64,000 nt of DNA from Halioglobus sp. (GTDB lineage Bacteria > Pseudomonadota > Gammaproteobacteria > Pseudomonadales > Halieaceae): NCBI GenBank assembly GCA_020443425.1, contig JAGRIE010000001.1:1-64000 (forward strand). The letters are read 5' to 3'. The notes below the pieces were generated by a model that worked only from the letters and a program-made list of their open reading frames with translations, was not told where the DNA came from and made no database searches. Positions 32,585-42,300 of the stretch are shown here, piece by piece. Numbering within the stretch: position 1 is the first letter of the stretch; every line of letters begins with the position of its first letter. The translations under genes and the position numbers were made by a program.

Positions 32585-33142
32585 TCAGCTGCCTGCGTTG
32601 GCTCGCACAAGTTCCAGTGCCGCGGTCAGTTCCTCATCGCTGAGGGACTCGCGGGTGAAATACTTCACGATGCCATCAGCATCCGTAATGATCAGGCCGC
32701 TGCCGCTCTCACCCAGGTCCCAGGCCGCCAGGCCGGTGCCGTTTTCGTCCACCACCATGGTCGCATCGGGGTGCTTGCGCTTGTTTTTCTCAAGCTCTGA
32801 AATGACGAACCCGGTGGTGCCCCACATGGCGGCGTCCAGGTTCAGCACAGTGGTGACGTGCACGGTGCCGGGCTCGAGGCTCGTTTGCAGCAGGTCAGTG
32901 AAGGGTTCGAAGATCTTGCTGTCGCTCATCGTGGCGCCAAAGTACTGGAATACCTGCACCTTGCCCAGTTTCGCCTCTGCCTGCCAGGGCACGAAGGTGA
33001 AGTCGTCACCGGACATGGTCAATTCGCCGCGCTCAGCGATGCTGAGCGGGGGCAGCGGGGCATCCACGGTTGGTGCGGCGGCCAGTACGTTACTGCACAG
33101 CAGCGTCAGCAGCAGTGCGCCGAGGGTGCGGGAAACAGTCAT
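32585..33142 (-). CDS. YtfJ-like exported thioredoxin-fold protein
   Basis: This 185-residue protein has a signal peptide (cleavage after about residue 22, NVLAAA). Its thioredoxin-like fold resembles the YtfJ family: FQYFGATMSDSKIFEPFTD, then LNLDAAMWGTTGFV and GLIITDADGIVKYF. The active-site CxxC is absent, as in YtfJ. The function is unknown. The true start is ATG 33142, with AAGGAG 7 bases ahead; the longer open frame upstream is Arg/Gln-rich shadow. It precedes the RND adaptor gene by 63 bases and may be co-transcribed. Confidence 0.76.
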   Translation of the reverse strand: MTVSRTLGALLLTLLCSNVLAAAPTVDAPLPPLSIAERGELTMSGDDFTFVPWQAEAKLGKVQVFQYFGATMSDSKIFEPFTDLLQTSLEPGTVHVTTVLNLDAAMWGTTGFVISELEKNKRKHPDATMVVDENGTGLAAWDLGESGSGLIITDADGIVKYFTRESLSDEELTAALELVRANAGS

Positions 33143-33192
33143 GATGATACTCCTTTTATTGTTTACAGGGTGTTGGGTGAGACTGGGACAAC

Positions 33193-35313
33193 CTAGCGCC
33201 GCGTCGTGCGCTTGCGCCGCCCGGGTACCTTGACCACGCCGTTGTGCTGGGTGGCGAAGGGGCGGGTGCCCGGCGCGACCACCGGGTGCTGCCTGGCCGG
33301 CTGCCGCGCGGGCACCAGCTGTTTGCTGCCGTTGCCGATGAGGTCGGAGCGCCCCATCTTCTTCAGTGCCTGGCGCAGTATCGGCCAGTTGTCCGGATCG
33401 TGGTAGCGCAGGAAGGCCTTGTGCAGACGACGCTGCGACAGGCCCCGTACGGTCGGCATGCTGTCGCTTTTGTGTGTGACCCGCTTCAGCGGGTTCTTGC
33501 CGCTGTGGTACATCGCGGTGGCGGTGGCCATCGGCGACGGGTAAAAGGTCTGCACCTGGTCTGCGCGGTACTTGTTGCTCTTCAGCCACAGCGCCAGATG
33601 CAGCATATCGTTGTCCGAGGTGCCGGGGTGTGCGGCGATGAAATAGGGGATCAGGTACTGCTTCTTGCCGGCGGCGAGCGAGTATTTCTCGAACATCGCC
33701 TTGAACTGCTCGTAGGAGCCGATACCCGGCTTCATCATTTTCGACAGCGGCCCGTCCTCGGTGTGCTCCGGCGCAATTTTCAGGTAGCCGCCGACGTGGT
33801 GGGTCACCAGTTCCTCGACGTACTCGGGTGTCTGGACTGCGAGATCATAGCGCAGGCCGGATGCGATCAGGACTTTCTTCACGCCCTGCACCTCGCGGGC
33901 GCGCCGGTAGAGCTTCACCAGCGGTGTCTGGTCGGTGTTCAGGTTCTTGCAGATGCCGGGGAACACACAGCTCAGTTTGCGGCACTTGGCCTCCACTTCC
34001 CTGCTGTTGCAGGCGAGGCGCCACATATTGGCGGTCGGGCCGCCGAGATCCGATATCACGCCGGTAAAGGCGGGCGAGGTGTCGCGGATCTGCTCGATCT
34101 CGCGGATGATGGAATCCTCGGAGCGGTTCTGGATGATACGGCCCTCGTGCTCAGTGATCGAGCAGAAGGTGCAGCCGCCGAAGCAGCCGCGCATGATATT
34201 GACCGAGTGGCGGATCATCTCGTACGCGACAATGCGCGCGTCGCCGTAAGCACTGTGCGGCAGGCGCGTGTACGGCAGCTCAAACACCATGTCCAACTCG
34301 TCGGTTTCCAGCGGGATGGGCGGGGCGTTGAGCCAGACTTCGCGCTCGCCGTGCGCCTGCACCAGCGGCCTGGCATTGTGCGGGTTGGTCTCCTTGTGCA
34401 GCACCCGCGAGGCGTGTGCATACAGGGCGGGGTCCTCGCGCACCTGCTCAAACGAGGGGATGCGAATCACCGCCTGCGCGTCCTGCTCGCTGGCATTGCC
34501 GACCAGTGTGACCGGTTCAGCTGCTACCGCGGCGTCTGATTTGGTGGCGCAGGCCGCGCTGGTGGTGTCGATGTAGGGGTTGAGCGGTGCGCTGACAGGT
34601 CCGACCACGTCGATACTGGTGGAGTCGATGACAGCCCAGTCGTCAGGCACCCGTTTGCGCACAAACGCAGTGCCGCGCAGGTCGCGAATACTGTGGATGG
34701 TCTCGCCGGCGGCGAGACGGTGGGCCAGCGCGACGATGGCGCGCTCCGCATTGCCGTACAGTAGCAGGTCGGCACTGCTGTCCAGCAGGATCGAGCGCCG
34801 TATCTTGTCACTCCAGTAGTCGTAGTGGGCGATGCGCCGCAGGCTGGCCTCGATGCTGCCGATCACCAGCGGCACCTGCCGGTATGCCTCGCGCAGGCGC
34901 TGGCTGTAGACGATGACCGCCCGGTCCGGGCGTTTGTCGCCGGTATTGCCGGGCGTATAGGCATCGTCATTGCGCCGCTTCTTGTCGGCGGTATAGCGGT
35001 TGATCATGGAATCCATGTTGCCGGCGGCGACACCGAAGAACAGGTTGGGGGCGCCCAGCGCCTCAAAGTCGGCGGTGGAGGTCCAGTCCGGCTGTGCGAT
35101 GATACCGACCCGGAAGCCCTGTGCCTCCAGCAGGCGGCCTATCACCGCCATGCCGAAGCTGGGGTGATCCACATAGGCATCGCCCGTGACGATGATGATG
35201 TCGCAGCTGTCCCAGCCCAGCGCATCCATCTCGGCGCGGGACATGGGCAGTTCCGGGGCCGGCCCGAAACACTCGGCCCAGAACTTGCGATAGGAGAAAA
35301 GGGGTGTCGCCAT
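33193..35313 (-). CDS. ygiQ: YgiQ-family radical SAM protein
   Basis: This 706-residue protein has an N-terminal B12-binding-like Rossmann segment ([17 protein letters not shown]) and a radical SAM cluster motif, CFGGCTFC (CX3CX2C), near residue 385. A long C-terminal part has the YgiQ wording: [35 protein letters not shown] and [17 protein letters not shown]. The reaction is unknown. The basic, Pro/Arg-rich tail of about 40 residues is low complexity. A strong extended -10 promoter lies 30 bases upstream. Confidence 0.9.
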   Translation of the reverse strand: MATPLFSYRKFWAECFGPAPELPMSRAEMDALGWDSCDIIIVTGDAYVDHPSFGMAVIGRLLEAQGFRVGIIAQPDWTSTADFEALGAPNLFFGVAAGNMDSMINRYTADKKRRNDDAYTPGNTGDKRPDRAVIVYSQRLREAYRQVPLVIGSIEASLRRIAHYDYWSDKIRRSILLDSSADLLLYGNAERAIVALAHRLAAGETIHSIRDLRGTAFVRKRVPDDWAVIDSTSIDVVGPVSAPLNPYIDTTSAACATKSDAAVAAEPVTLVGNASEQDAQAVIRIPSFEQVREDPALYAHASRVLHKETNPHNARPLVQAHGEREVWLNAPPIPLETDELDMVFELPYTRLPHSAYGDARIVAYEMIRHSVNIMRGCFGGCTFCSITEHEGRIIQNRSEDSIIREIEQIRDTSPAFTGVISDLGGPTANMWRLACNSREVEAKCRKLSCVFPGICKNLNTDQTPLVKLYRRAREVQGVKKVLIASGLRYDLAVQTPEYVEELVTHHVGGYLKIAPEHTEDGPLSKMMKPGIGSYEQFKAMFEKYSLAAGKKQYLIPYFIAAHPGTSDNDMLHLALWLKSNKYRADQVQTFYPSPMATATAMYHSGKNPLKRVTHKSDSMPTVRGLSQRRLHKAFLRYHDPDNWPILRQALKKMGRSDLIGNGSKQLVPARQPARQHPVVAPGTRPFATQHNGVVKVPGRRKRTTRR

Positions 35314-35342
35314 GGAAGTCGCGTCTTGGAAAAAACGCGGGG

Positions 35343-35371
35343 ATTATAGCATGCGCCCGCCGGGGTGACAG
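35343..35371 (-). promoter_or_regulatory. Strong sigma-70 promoter of ygiQ
   Basis: On the minus strand CTGTCA (35371-35366) and TATAAT (35348-35343) are spaced 17 bases, and TGC before TATAAT gives an extended -10. The predicted start near 35336 is about 23 bases before the ygiQ ATG. Confidence 0.68.
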
Positions 35372-35389
35372 GCGCCTTTTTACCGGTGC

Positions 35390-37759
35390 CTAGAAATCCC
35401 AGCGCAGGGTGGCACCCCAGGTGGGGGGCTCCTTGTAGTACGCGATGAATCGCCCTGTCTGCGCCACCGCATCGGCAATGGTCGAGGTTGCCTTGGCGTC
35501 AAACACATTGCGACCCCAGAAGGTGAGGGTGGTATCCCAGGGTTCGTAGATCATGCCGGCGCGCAGGTTGACCACATAGTAGGAGCCGTCGAGCTTCTCC
35601 GGGTCGTTGTTGACGTCAGTCATGCGTTCATCGGTCCAGATATACTCGCCGTAGGCAAAGCCACCGATGCTGTCGGTGATGCGGAACTGCTGGTTGGCGG
35701 TCAGTGCAACCACATTCTCAGGGTTGCCCGAGACCATGCCGCCGCTGCGATCACAGGAGCCCGTGGGATTGCCGTTGGCGTCGTAGTTGGTGTCCGGGTC
35801 CGGCGTGCTGGTCTGCCAGGGCGTTCCTGACCAGCACGGGCCGTTCTCGAAATCAGCGTACTCGGCGTGGTTGTAGGCGTAACCCAGCGTGATCGTTGTG
35901 TTGTCGGTGGGCAGCCACATCAGGTCGAGTTCACCGCCGTAGGTTTCGGCGGTGCCGGCGTTATCCAGCACGAAGCCCGCGCCCTGGAAAGAAATCGTCT
36001 GCAGGTCGTCGGTATCGGTTTTGTGCAGGGCGACATTCACCCGCAGCCCCTGCTCAGGGAACTCGGCTTTCATACCGATTTCATAGGATTCCGCTGTCTC
36101 AGGCTCAAACACGGTGTCAGCGGCAGCCGGGACCCTGTCGGTGTTGATGCCCCCGGCTTTGTAGCCGGTGCCGTAAGAGGCGTAGAACATCGTCTTGTCG
36201 TCCATAAACCAGCTGACCTTCAGGGTGCCGGTCACCTTGCTTTCGTTGAAGTCCTCGTCGATATTGGGCCGCGGCGCCAGCTCGGTCAGGCCGTAAAAGC
36301 CCACCGGTACCGGATCGTCCGGGTTCTCTGTGAAAATATTGGTCATTTCCTTGTTTTCGTCGGTCCAGCGCAAACCCGCGGTCAGCACCCACTGGTCGGT
36401 GATGTGGTAGTCAGCCTGGCCGAAAATGGCGTAGCTGTCGTGTTTCTGGTCCGCCGTGTTGAGCGCGGAACTGCCGGCCGGCAGTGTGGCCGGCGGCAGG
36501 GGCGGATCAATCTCAAGAAAGGCACTGGCGAGAATATAGGCATCGGCGCCCAGTATGGTGTCGGTGGTGGAATCGAGTTTCTGGTGGAAGTAGTACAGTC
36601 CGGTGACGTAGTTGAGCTTGTCATTGAAGGCATCGCCACTGAAGCGGAGTTCCTGGGAGTACTGCTTCTGCGTCAGGTCGTTGACCCTGATCAGGGCATC
36701 GATATCGTAAAAATCGGCATCGACCCTGTCGTAGGCCTCGTGTTTTCGATAGGCGGATATACTGGTGACCAGGAAATAATCTGTCTGCCAGTCGGCCTGC
36801 AGGGACACGCCCTCGTCCTTGTTCTGTGATTCCGGTTTGAAGCTGGTGCTGACCTTGTAATCGTAAAAGTCGCTGCCCGGGAGTACGGTGCCGCCCAGTT
36901 GATTTTGCACGGTGAGGTCGGTGCCCGGCTTTTGCGGCGGCGGCGGGTTCTGGGCGTAGAAATTGTTCTCCCAGTTGCCGACTGCACAGCACACTTCGTC
37001 GACTTCGGAGTGGTCGCCGATAAAGCGCAGGGTGAGGTCATCCGTGGGGGTATACAGCGTCTGGAAGCGCAGCCCCCAGCGGTTCCTGTCGTTGATTGCG
37101 TTGTCCTGGTCGACATCGTTGCCGACGGCATCGATAGTGCCGTCGCGGTCCATATTGAAGCCTGTCATGCGCACGGCCAGCACATCCTCAATCACGGTGA
37201 GCGATTTGGCGCCGTTGATATTCCACAGCCCGTAGTCACCGGCGCCCGCCTCGAGGTAACCCGAACCGTCAAAGTCCGGGGCGACACTGTTCATCAGGAT
37301 GGCGCCCGCAGGTGTGTTGCGGCCGAACAACGTACCCTGGGGGCCGCGCAGTACCTCCACCGAGGCAATATCGACCATATTGTTGATCATCGAACCCTGG
37401 CGCGACCGGTAGACACCGTCGACATACAGGCCCACCGAGGGCTCCAGGCCGAAATTCTGTGCGCTGGTGAAAATACCCCGGATACCGAACGTGGTGTTGG
37501 ACGATGTCTGGGTCTGCTCGACGCTGAGGCTGGGGGCGATGGAGGAGAGTTCAAACATGTCGCGCACTCCGGCCTCCCTGAGCATCTCCCCGGTAAACGC
37601 GGTCACCGCTACCGGTACATCCTGCAGATTCTGTGTGCGCTTTTGCGCGGTGACGACAACTTCTTCGAGTGTTCCGTCAGCTAGCAGAGTGGTCGGGGTG
37701 GCAGCCAGTGCGGCAGCGCTGATAGCAATGGCCAGGGAGCGTCGTTGCAGGTGTGTCAT
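35390..37759 (-). CDS. TonB-dependent outer membrane receptor
   Basis: This 789-residue protein has a signal peptide (cleavage about residue 27), a TonB-box-like region (TLEEVVVTAQKR) and a plug domain with the segment VEVLRGPQGTLFGRNTPAG. A 22-strand barrel follows, ending in the aromatic C-terminus LRWDF. It imports a large or poorly permeable substrate across the outer membrane using TonB energy. The plug wording is of the group abundant in marine degraders of aromatics, steroids and terpenoids rather than a known siderophore receptor. The ligand is unknown. GAGG lies upstream of the ATG. The zinc-ribbon channel gene lies upstream on the same strand. Confidence 0.9.
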   Translation of the reverse strand: MTHLQRRSLAIAISAAALAATPTTLLADGTLEEVVVTAQKRTQNLQDVPVAVTAFTGEMLREAGVRDMFELSSIAPSLSVEQTQTSSNTTFGIRGIFTSAQNFGLEPSVGLYVDGVYRSRQGSMINNMVDIASVEVLRGPQGTLFGRNTPAGAILMNSVAPDFDGSGYLEAGAGDYGLWNINGAKSLTVIEDVLAVRMTGFNMDRDGTIDAVGNDVDQDNAINDRNRWGLRFQTLYTPTDDLTLRFIGDHSEVDEVCCAVGNWENNFYAQNPPPPQKPGTDLTVQNQLGGTVLPGSDFYDYKVSTSFKPESQNKDEGVSLQADWQTDYFLVTSISAYRKHEAYDRVDADFYDIDALIRVNDLTQKQYSQELRFSGDAFNDKLNYVTGLYYFHQKLDSTTDTILGADAYILASAFLEIDPPLPPATLPAGSSALNTADQKHDSYAIFGQADYHITDQWVLTAGLRWTDENKEMTNIFTENPDDPVPVGFYGLTELAPRPNIDEDFNESKVTGTLKVSWFMDDKTMFYASYGTGYKAGGINTDRVPAAADTVFEPETAESYEIGMKAEFPEQGLRVNVALHKTDTDDLQTISFQGAGFVLDNAGTAETYGGELDLMWLPTDNTTITLGYAYNHAEYADFENGPCWSGTPWQTSTPDPDTNYDANGNPTGSCDRSGGMVSGNPENVVALTANQQFRITDSIGGFAYGEYIWTDERMTDVNNDPEKLDGSYYVVNLRAGMIYEPWDTTLTFWGRNVFDAKATSTIADAVAQTGRFIAYYKEPPTWGATLRWDF

Positions 37760-37911
37760 CGTGAGAGCCTCGTTCGAGTTATTGTCAGGTCTGCTGCCGC
37801 GGGTGACAGGCCCGGGGCAGTAGTCATCTTAGGTGAGTCGTAGCCAAATATCGCCGCAATAATCCCATATTTTGTCGCACTGGCCACCCCGGTGCAGGCC
37901 GCAGCGTCGCA

Positions 37912-38766
37912 TCAGGACGGTGCGTGCCCGGGTCTCGGCAGCGGCGAGCCGCAATTGCGGCAGTAGTGGGCCGCGGGGTCGCGTTCCACAGAGGCGCAAT
38001 TGCTGCAGTTTCTGGAGTCCCGTGTCTCCCTGTCGCGGTGTGCGCGCTGCGCCGCGGTCAACTCGGCGGTGATGATGCCGGTGGGGACGGCGATCACGGC
38101 ATAGCCGATCAGCATGCCGGCGGCCGCGATGATACGGCCGATCACTGAGTGCGGCACAACATCGCCGTAACCCACGGTAGTGATGGTCACAATCGCCCAG
38201 TAGATACTCACCGGTATATTGTCGAAACCGTTGCGACCGCCCTCTGCGACATACACCAGGCAGCCAAAAATCGTGGTCAGAATCAGCATCAGTGCAAAAA
38301 ACACGAACACTTTTCGCGCCGAGCGGCGCAGTGCGCCGGCCAGCATATTGGCCTCGGCCAGCAGTGTCAGCAGGCGCAGCACCCGGAAGATCCTCAGGAT
38401 GCGGAGCAGCCGGATGATCAGCAATGGCGCCGTCTGGGGTACGAACAGGGAGAGGTAGGTGGGCAGCAGGGCGAGCAGGTCGACCACGCCGTAGATGCTG
38501 AGTACATAGCCTTTGCGGTTGGGTGCGCACCAGATTCTCACCAGGTACTCGATAGTGAACAGCAGTGTGAACACCCATTCCAGCTGCAGGTAAAAATTGC
38601 CGTACTCTTCGTCCAGCTTGTGCACCGAATCGAGCATGATTACGGCCACACTGGCGAGGATCACCACGATCAGGATGATATCGAACCACTTTCCGGCCGG
38701 GGTCTCGGTGCCGAAAATGACCTCGTAGAATTTTTCCTGAAGCGGCGTTTGTTGTCGCTTTGACAT
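37912..38766 (-). CDS. Kv-like ion channel with C-terminal zinc ribbon
   Basis: This 284-residue protein has six membrane segments. S4 has regularly spaced Arg (IRLLRILRIFRVLRLL), and the pore has the K+-selectivity filter TVGYGD between S5 and S6. It is thus a voltage-gated potassium-channel-type subunit, acting as a tetramer. After S6 the short cytoplasmic tail has CSNC-x11-CRNC, a four-Cys zinc ribbon. This is an unusual appendage that could tetramerise or sense redox/zinc state (inference). The ribosome site is weak. It is divergent from the PhzF gene. Confidence 0.88.
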   Translation of the reverse strand: MSKRQQTPLQEKFYEVIFGTETPAGKWFDIILIVVILASVAVIMLDSVHKLDEEYGNFYLQLEWVFTLLFTIEYLVRIWCAPNRKGYVLSIYGVVDLLALLPTYLSLFVPQTAPLLIIRLLRILRIFRVLRLLTLLAEANMLAGALRRSARKVFVFFALMLILTTIFGCLVYVAEGGRNGFDNIPVSIYWAIVTITTVGYGDVVPHSVIGRIIAAAGMLIGYAVIAVPTGIITAELTAAQRAHRDRETRDSRNCSNCASVERDPAAHYCRNCGSPLPRPGHAPS

Positions 38767-38786
38767 CGGGTATCGTTACCGGGAGC

Positions 38787-38815
38787 TGGCCACCTTGGGG
38801 TGAGGCCACTATATT
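38787..38815 (+). promoter_or_regulatory. Candidate sigma-70 promoter of the PhzF gene
   Basis: TGGCCA (38787-38792, 4 of 6) and TATATT (38810-38815, 5 of 6) are spaced 17 bases. The predicted start near 38822 gives a leader of about 47 bases before the ATG. The direct repeat GGCCAC flanks the spacer. Confidence 0.48.
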
Positions 38816-38868
38816 AAAGGTGGCGCAGTTTGTACAACAGGTCTGACACACGAGCGAGAGAGAATGCC

Positions 38869-39663
38869 ATGTCCCTGCCCATCTACCAGGTTGATGCGTT
38901 TGCCGATGCCGTCTTCAAGGGCAATCCCGCCGCGGTGATCCCGCTGGAGAGATGGCTGGATGACGCTGTGCTGCAGTTGATTGCGATGGAGAACAACCTG
39001 TCCGAAACCGCCTATATCGTGAAAGCCGGCTCCGGCTATGAGTTGCGCTGGTTCACGCCGCAGGTGGAGGTCGATTTGTGTGGCCACGCAACACTGGCGG
39101 CAGCCCATGTACTGTTCCAGCACCTGCAGTACGACGGTGCGGAAATCGTTTTTCACACGCGCAGCGGGCCTCTCAGTGTGCGTCGCGCCGGCGCTGGCAT
39201 GACGCTGGATTTCCCCGCCAATGAGCTGCTGTCCGTCGAGGTCGACCTGGCCGTCTGCCAGGCACTGGGCGCCACCGCCAGCGAGGCGCTGGCGCCGCGC
39301 GCGAGCGGTTCGGCGCTGCTCTATATCTACGAGTTCCAGCAGGACATCGAGGCTCTCACGCCTGACTTTGCCGCGCTGCTGGCCGCCACTGCACGGTGCG
39401 TGATTGTGTCTGCGCCCGGCGACGACTGCGATGTGGTATCCCGCTTTTTCGGGCCTGCTGTCGGGCTCAACGAGGATCCGGTCACCGGTTCGGCTCACTG
39501 CAGTGTGGTGCCGTACTGGGCGGGACGCCTGCACAAGGACCGGCTGCAGTGCCGGCAGGTTTCCGCCCGCGGTGGCAACCTCGACTGTGAGCTCAGGGCG
39601 GGGCGGGTGTTCATGACAGGCACGGCAGTGACCTTCATGCAGGGCCGGGTTGACGCGCTGTGA
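38869..39663 (+). CDS. PhzF-family isomerase/epimerase-like protein
   Basis: This 264-residue protein of the PhzF/diaminopimelate-epimerase fold has catalytic E46 in NNLSETAYIV, the first half-domain start YQVDAFADAVFKGNPAAV, and the C-terminal DPVTGSAHC segment. Members catalyse isomerisation or cyclisation; most, as here, are not in a phenazine operon and their substrates are unknown. ATG 38869 is preferred over the 38830 frame because the family N-terminus starts there. It is convergent with bioA. Confidence 0.86.
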   Translation: MSLPIYQVDAFADAVFKGNPAAVIPLERWLDDAVLQLIAMENNLSETAYIVKAGSGYELRWFTPQVEVDLCGHATLAAAHVLFQHLQYDGAEIVFHTRSGPLSVRRAGAGMTLDFPANELLSVEVDLAVCQALGATASEALAPRASGSALLYIYEFQQDIEALTPDFAALLAATARCVIVSAPGDDCDVVSRFFGPAVGLNEDPVTGSAHCSVVPYWAGRLHKDRLQCRQVSARGGNLDCELRAGRVFMTGTAVTFMQGRVDAL

Positions 39664-39705
39664 GCGTGTTCTGGCGGGGCCGGCCGGCAGGGGCGGCGCG
39701 GTCGG

Positions 39706-40995
39706 CTAGAGCTGTGCCACCACATCCACCATCGCCGCTGTCAATGCGGCCACATCGGCACTGCCCATCACATAGGGTGGCATGGTGTAGACCAGCCTGC
39801 CGAATGGCCGCACCCAGACCCCGCGCTCTACAAACATCGGCTGCACCACACGCAAATCCGCCGCCTCGCGCAACTCAATGACTCCGATTGCGCCCAGCGT
39901 GCGGACGTCCGCGACGGCGGCGAGTTCGCGCGCCGGCGCCAGGCCGGCAGCCAGCTCCGTATGCAGCCGCGCGACCGTGCGCTGCCAGGGCTGGGACAGC
40001 AGCAGCTTGATGCTGGCGACAGCCGTTGCACACGCCAGCGGATTGGCCATGAAGGTGGGGCCGTGCATAAACGCACCGGCATCGCTGTCGGTGATACCCG
40101 CGCTGATACGCCGGTTGCACAGCGTCGCGGCCAGCGTCATATAGCCGCCGGTGAGCGCCTTGCCCAGGCACAGGATGTCCGGTTCGACCGCGGCGTGCTC
40201 CAGCGCAAACAGTTTGCCGGTGCGGCCGAAACCGGTGGCGATCTCGTCGAAAATCAGCAACACATCGTGGGCGTCGCACAGGGCGCGCAAGCGGCTCAGG
40301 TACTGGGGTGAATAGAAGCGCATGCCGCCGGCCCCCTGCACCACAGGCTCCACAATCACAGCAGCCAGTTCCTCGTGATGCGCTTCCAGCAGGGCTGCCA
40401 TCTGTGCGATATCGTGGTCTTCACAGGGGGCGTCGAAGGCGCAGCCGGGCGCGGGGGCAAACAGTTGCTGTGACAGTGTAGCGCCGAACAGGTGATGCAT
40501 GCCCGTCACCGGGTCGCACAGTGACATCGCACCGAAGGTGTCACCGTGGTAGCCGTTGCGCAGCGACAGCAGCCGCTGCTTGCGGGGCCTGCCCACGCTG
40601 TACCAGAACTGGATGGCCATCTTCATCGCGACTTCGACTGATACCGAGCCGGAATCACTGAAAAACACGCGGTCGAGGCCGGCCGGGGTCAGCGCCACCA
40701 GCAGCTGTGCCAGCTCTACGGCGGGCTCGTGCGTCAGGCCGCCGAACATCACGTGCGACATGCGCTCGAGTTGCGCGGTCACCGCGCGGTTCAGCACCGG
40801 GTGGTTGTAGCCGTGTATCGCGCACCACCAGGAGGCCATGCCGTCAATCAGTTCGCTGCCGTCGGCGAGGGTCAGGCGCACGCCGCTGGCGGACGCCACG
40901 GGGTAGACCTCCGCCCCGCCGGTGGCGGGGGCGTAGGGGTGCCAGATCGTGGCGCTGTCGCCGCGCTGTATCTGCTGTGCTGACAGGCGACTCAT
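39706..40995 (-). CDS. bioA: Adenosylmethionine-8-amino-7-oxononanoate aminotransferase (BioA)
   Basis: This 429-residue class III PLP aminotransferase makes 7,8-diaminopelargonate in biotin synthesis, using SAM as amino donor. BioA-specific marks are [10 protein letters not shown] near the N-terminus, [29 protein letters not shown], and the PLP lysine in [12 protein letters not shown]. No other bio gene lies here; bioA is often separate from bioBFCD. Its ATG overlaps the tesA stop by ATGA, so the two are translationally coupled. Confidence 0.93.
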   Translation of the reverse strand: MSRLSAQQIQRGDSATIWHPYAPATGGAEVYPVASASGVRLTLADGSELIDGMASWWCAIHGYNHPVLNRAVTAQLERMSHVMFGGLTHEPAVELAQLLVALTPAGLDRVFFSDSGSVSVEVAMKMAIQFWYSVGRPRKQRLLSLRNGYHGDTFGAMSLCDPVTGMHHLFGATLSQQLFAPAPGCAFDAPCEDHDIAQMAALLEAHHEELAAVIVEPVVQGAGGMRFYSPQYLSRLRALCDAHDVLLIFDEIATGFGRTGKLFALEHAAVEPDILCLGKALTGGYMTLAATLCNRRISAGITDSDAGAFMHGPTFMANPLACATAVASIKLLLSQPWQRTVARLHTELAAGLAPARELAAVADVRTLGAIGVIELREAADLRVVQPMFVERGVWVRPFGRLVYTMPPYVMGSADVAALTAAMVDVVAQL

Positions 40996-41633
40996 AATTC
41001 CGCCAGCACGTCGTTGATGCTGGGCAGGACATTGGCCAGTATCAAAGGCTGTGCGTCAACGGTCGGGTGCAGGCCGTCGTCCTGTACCAGTGCCGGATCG
41101 GTGGCGACGCCCTGAAGCAGGAATGGTGCCAGCGCGCTGCCGGTCTCGTCGGCGACCTCCCGGAAGCTCTCGCGGAAACCACTGGTGTAGCGGGCGCCGT
41201 AGTTCGGTGGAATCTCCATCGGCAGGATGAGGACACGTGCACCGCTGTCCCGGGCCGTTGTCGCAAGGGCCGACAGGTTGCTGCGCAGGGTCTGTAGCGG
41301 ATAGCCGCGCAGGCCGTCATTGGCGCCCAGCTCAATGATGACTACGCTGGGCTGGTGCTGTTCCAGCAGCGACGGCAGGCGGCGCAATCCCCCCGCTGTG
41401 GTTTCACCGCTGATACTGGCGTTTACCACGGTAACCTGCGGATAGTCCTGCTGCAGTTCAGTGGCAAGCTGCGCCACCCACCCCTGATCGAGAGACATAC
41501 CATAGGCAGCACTGATACTATCGCCCAGCACCAGAATGCGCTGTTCGCTGGCACGACCACTTTGCGCCAGCAGCAGTAGCAGGCATCCGATGATGAAAGT
41601 AGGGCGTATAACGTGGTAAAGGGCAGAACGCAT
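40992..41633 (-). CDS. tesA: Periplasmic arylesterase/thioesterase I (TesA)
   Basis: This 213-residue SGNH hydrolase has a signal peptide (residues 1-28), the GDS block with S39, [13 protein letters not shown] and the catalytic D185-H188 pair in DDGLHP. TesA has thioesterase, lysophospholipase and esterase activity in the periplasm. The start is ATG 41633; the longer frame is shadow of ybbA. The ATG is complementary to, and overlaps by two bases, the ybbA ATG in the tetramer CATG. Divergence from ybbA is also the E. coli arrangement. Confidence 0.92.
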   Translation of the reverse strand: MRSALYHVIRPTFIIGCLLLLLAQSGRASEQRILVLGDSISAAYGMSLDQGWVAQLATELQQDYPQVTVVNASISGETTAGGLRRLPSLLEQHQPSVVIIELGANDGLRGYPLQTLRSNLSALATTARDSGARVLILPMEIPPNYGARYTSGFRESFREVADETGSALAPFLLQGVATDPALVQDDGLHPTVDAQPLILANVLPSINDVLAEL

Positions 41634-42294
41634 GATCAAATGTGACAATCTCCAGAAACGGGTTCCCATGGCGGGCACAGAGCTTGCGATACTGAAAGGG
41701 ATCACGCTGGAAATCAAGTCGGGAGAATCCGTCGCCATTATCGGTGCCTCCGGTTCCGGCAAATCGACCCTGCTGGGGCTGCTGGCCGGGCTCGATGAAG
41801 CGACGGGGGGCAGCGTCGATATCGACGGCACCGACCTCGGCGCCCTGGACGAGGATGAGCGGGCCCGGTTTCGCGGCCAGCACATCGGTTTCGTGTTCCA
41901 GTCGTTCCAGTTGCTGCCGGCACTCACGGCGCTTGAAAATGTGATGCTGCCGCTGGAATTGCAGGGCCAGAACAAGGTCCAGGAGCAGGCGCAGCACTAC
42001 CTGGAACGCGTGGGGCTGGCGTCGAGGGTCGGCCACTACCCGCTGCAGTTGTCTGGCGGAGAGCAGCAGCGCGTGGCGCTGGCACGCGCATTTGCCTCCA
42101 AGCCGGCGATACTGTTTGCCGACGAGCCGACCGGCAACCTGGACACCGCCACCGGCGAGCATATTATCGACCTGCTGTTTGAACTCAATCGGGAGGAGGG
42201 CACCACACTGGTGCTGGTCACCCACGACCAGGTGCTCGCGGATCGCTGCCAACGGCGCCTGCGCCTGGATGGCGGCGCGCTGGTGCAGGAGTAG
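41632..42294 (+). CDS. ybbA: ABC transporter ATP-binding protein YbbA
   Basis: This 220-residue ATPase of the LolD/MacB type has Walker A GASGSGKST (residues about 38-46), the Q-loop in FVFQSFQLLP, the signature LSGGEQQR, Walker B ILFADEPTGNLD and the H-loop THD. It pairs with the FtsX-like permease 6 bases downstream. The divergent neighbour tesA identifies this as the ybbA locus. The transported substrate is unknown. The promoter must lie inside tesA, since the starts overlap. Confidence 0.9.
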   Translation: MIKCDNLQKRVPMAGTELAILKGITLEIKSGESVAIIGASGSGKSTLLGLLAGLDEATGGSVDIDGTDLGALDEDERARFRGQHIGFVFQSFQLLPALTALENVMLPLELQGQNKVQEQAQHYLERVGLASRVGHYPLQLSGGEQQRVALARAFASKPAILFADEPTGNLDTATGEHIIDLLFELNREEGTTLVLVTHDQVLADRCQRRLRLDGGALVQE

Positions 42295-42300
42295 AGTCCG

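Noticed and set aside
32585-33589. Longer 334-residue version of the YtfJ-like protein
   Set aside because: The first 149 residues lack structure and overlap ygiQ; a signal peptide and AAGGAG place the start at 33142.
37829-38851. 340-codon minus-strand frame overlapping the channel gene
   Set aside because: It is in another frame of the same DNA with Arg/Pro-rich composition; the channel frame has S1-S6 and TVGYGD.
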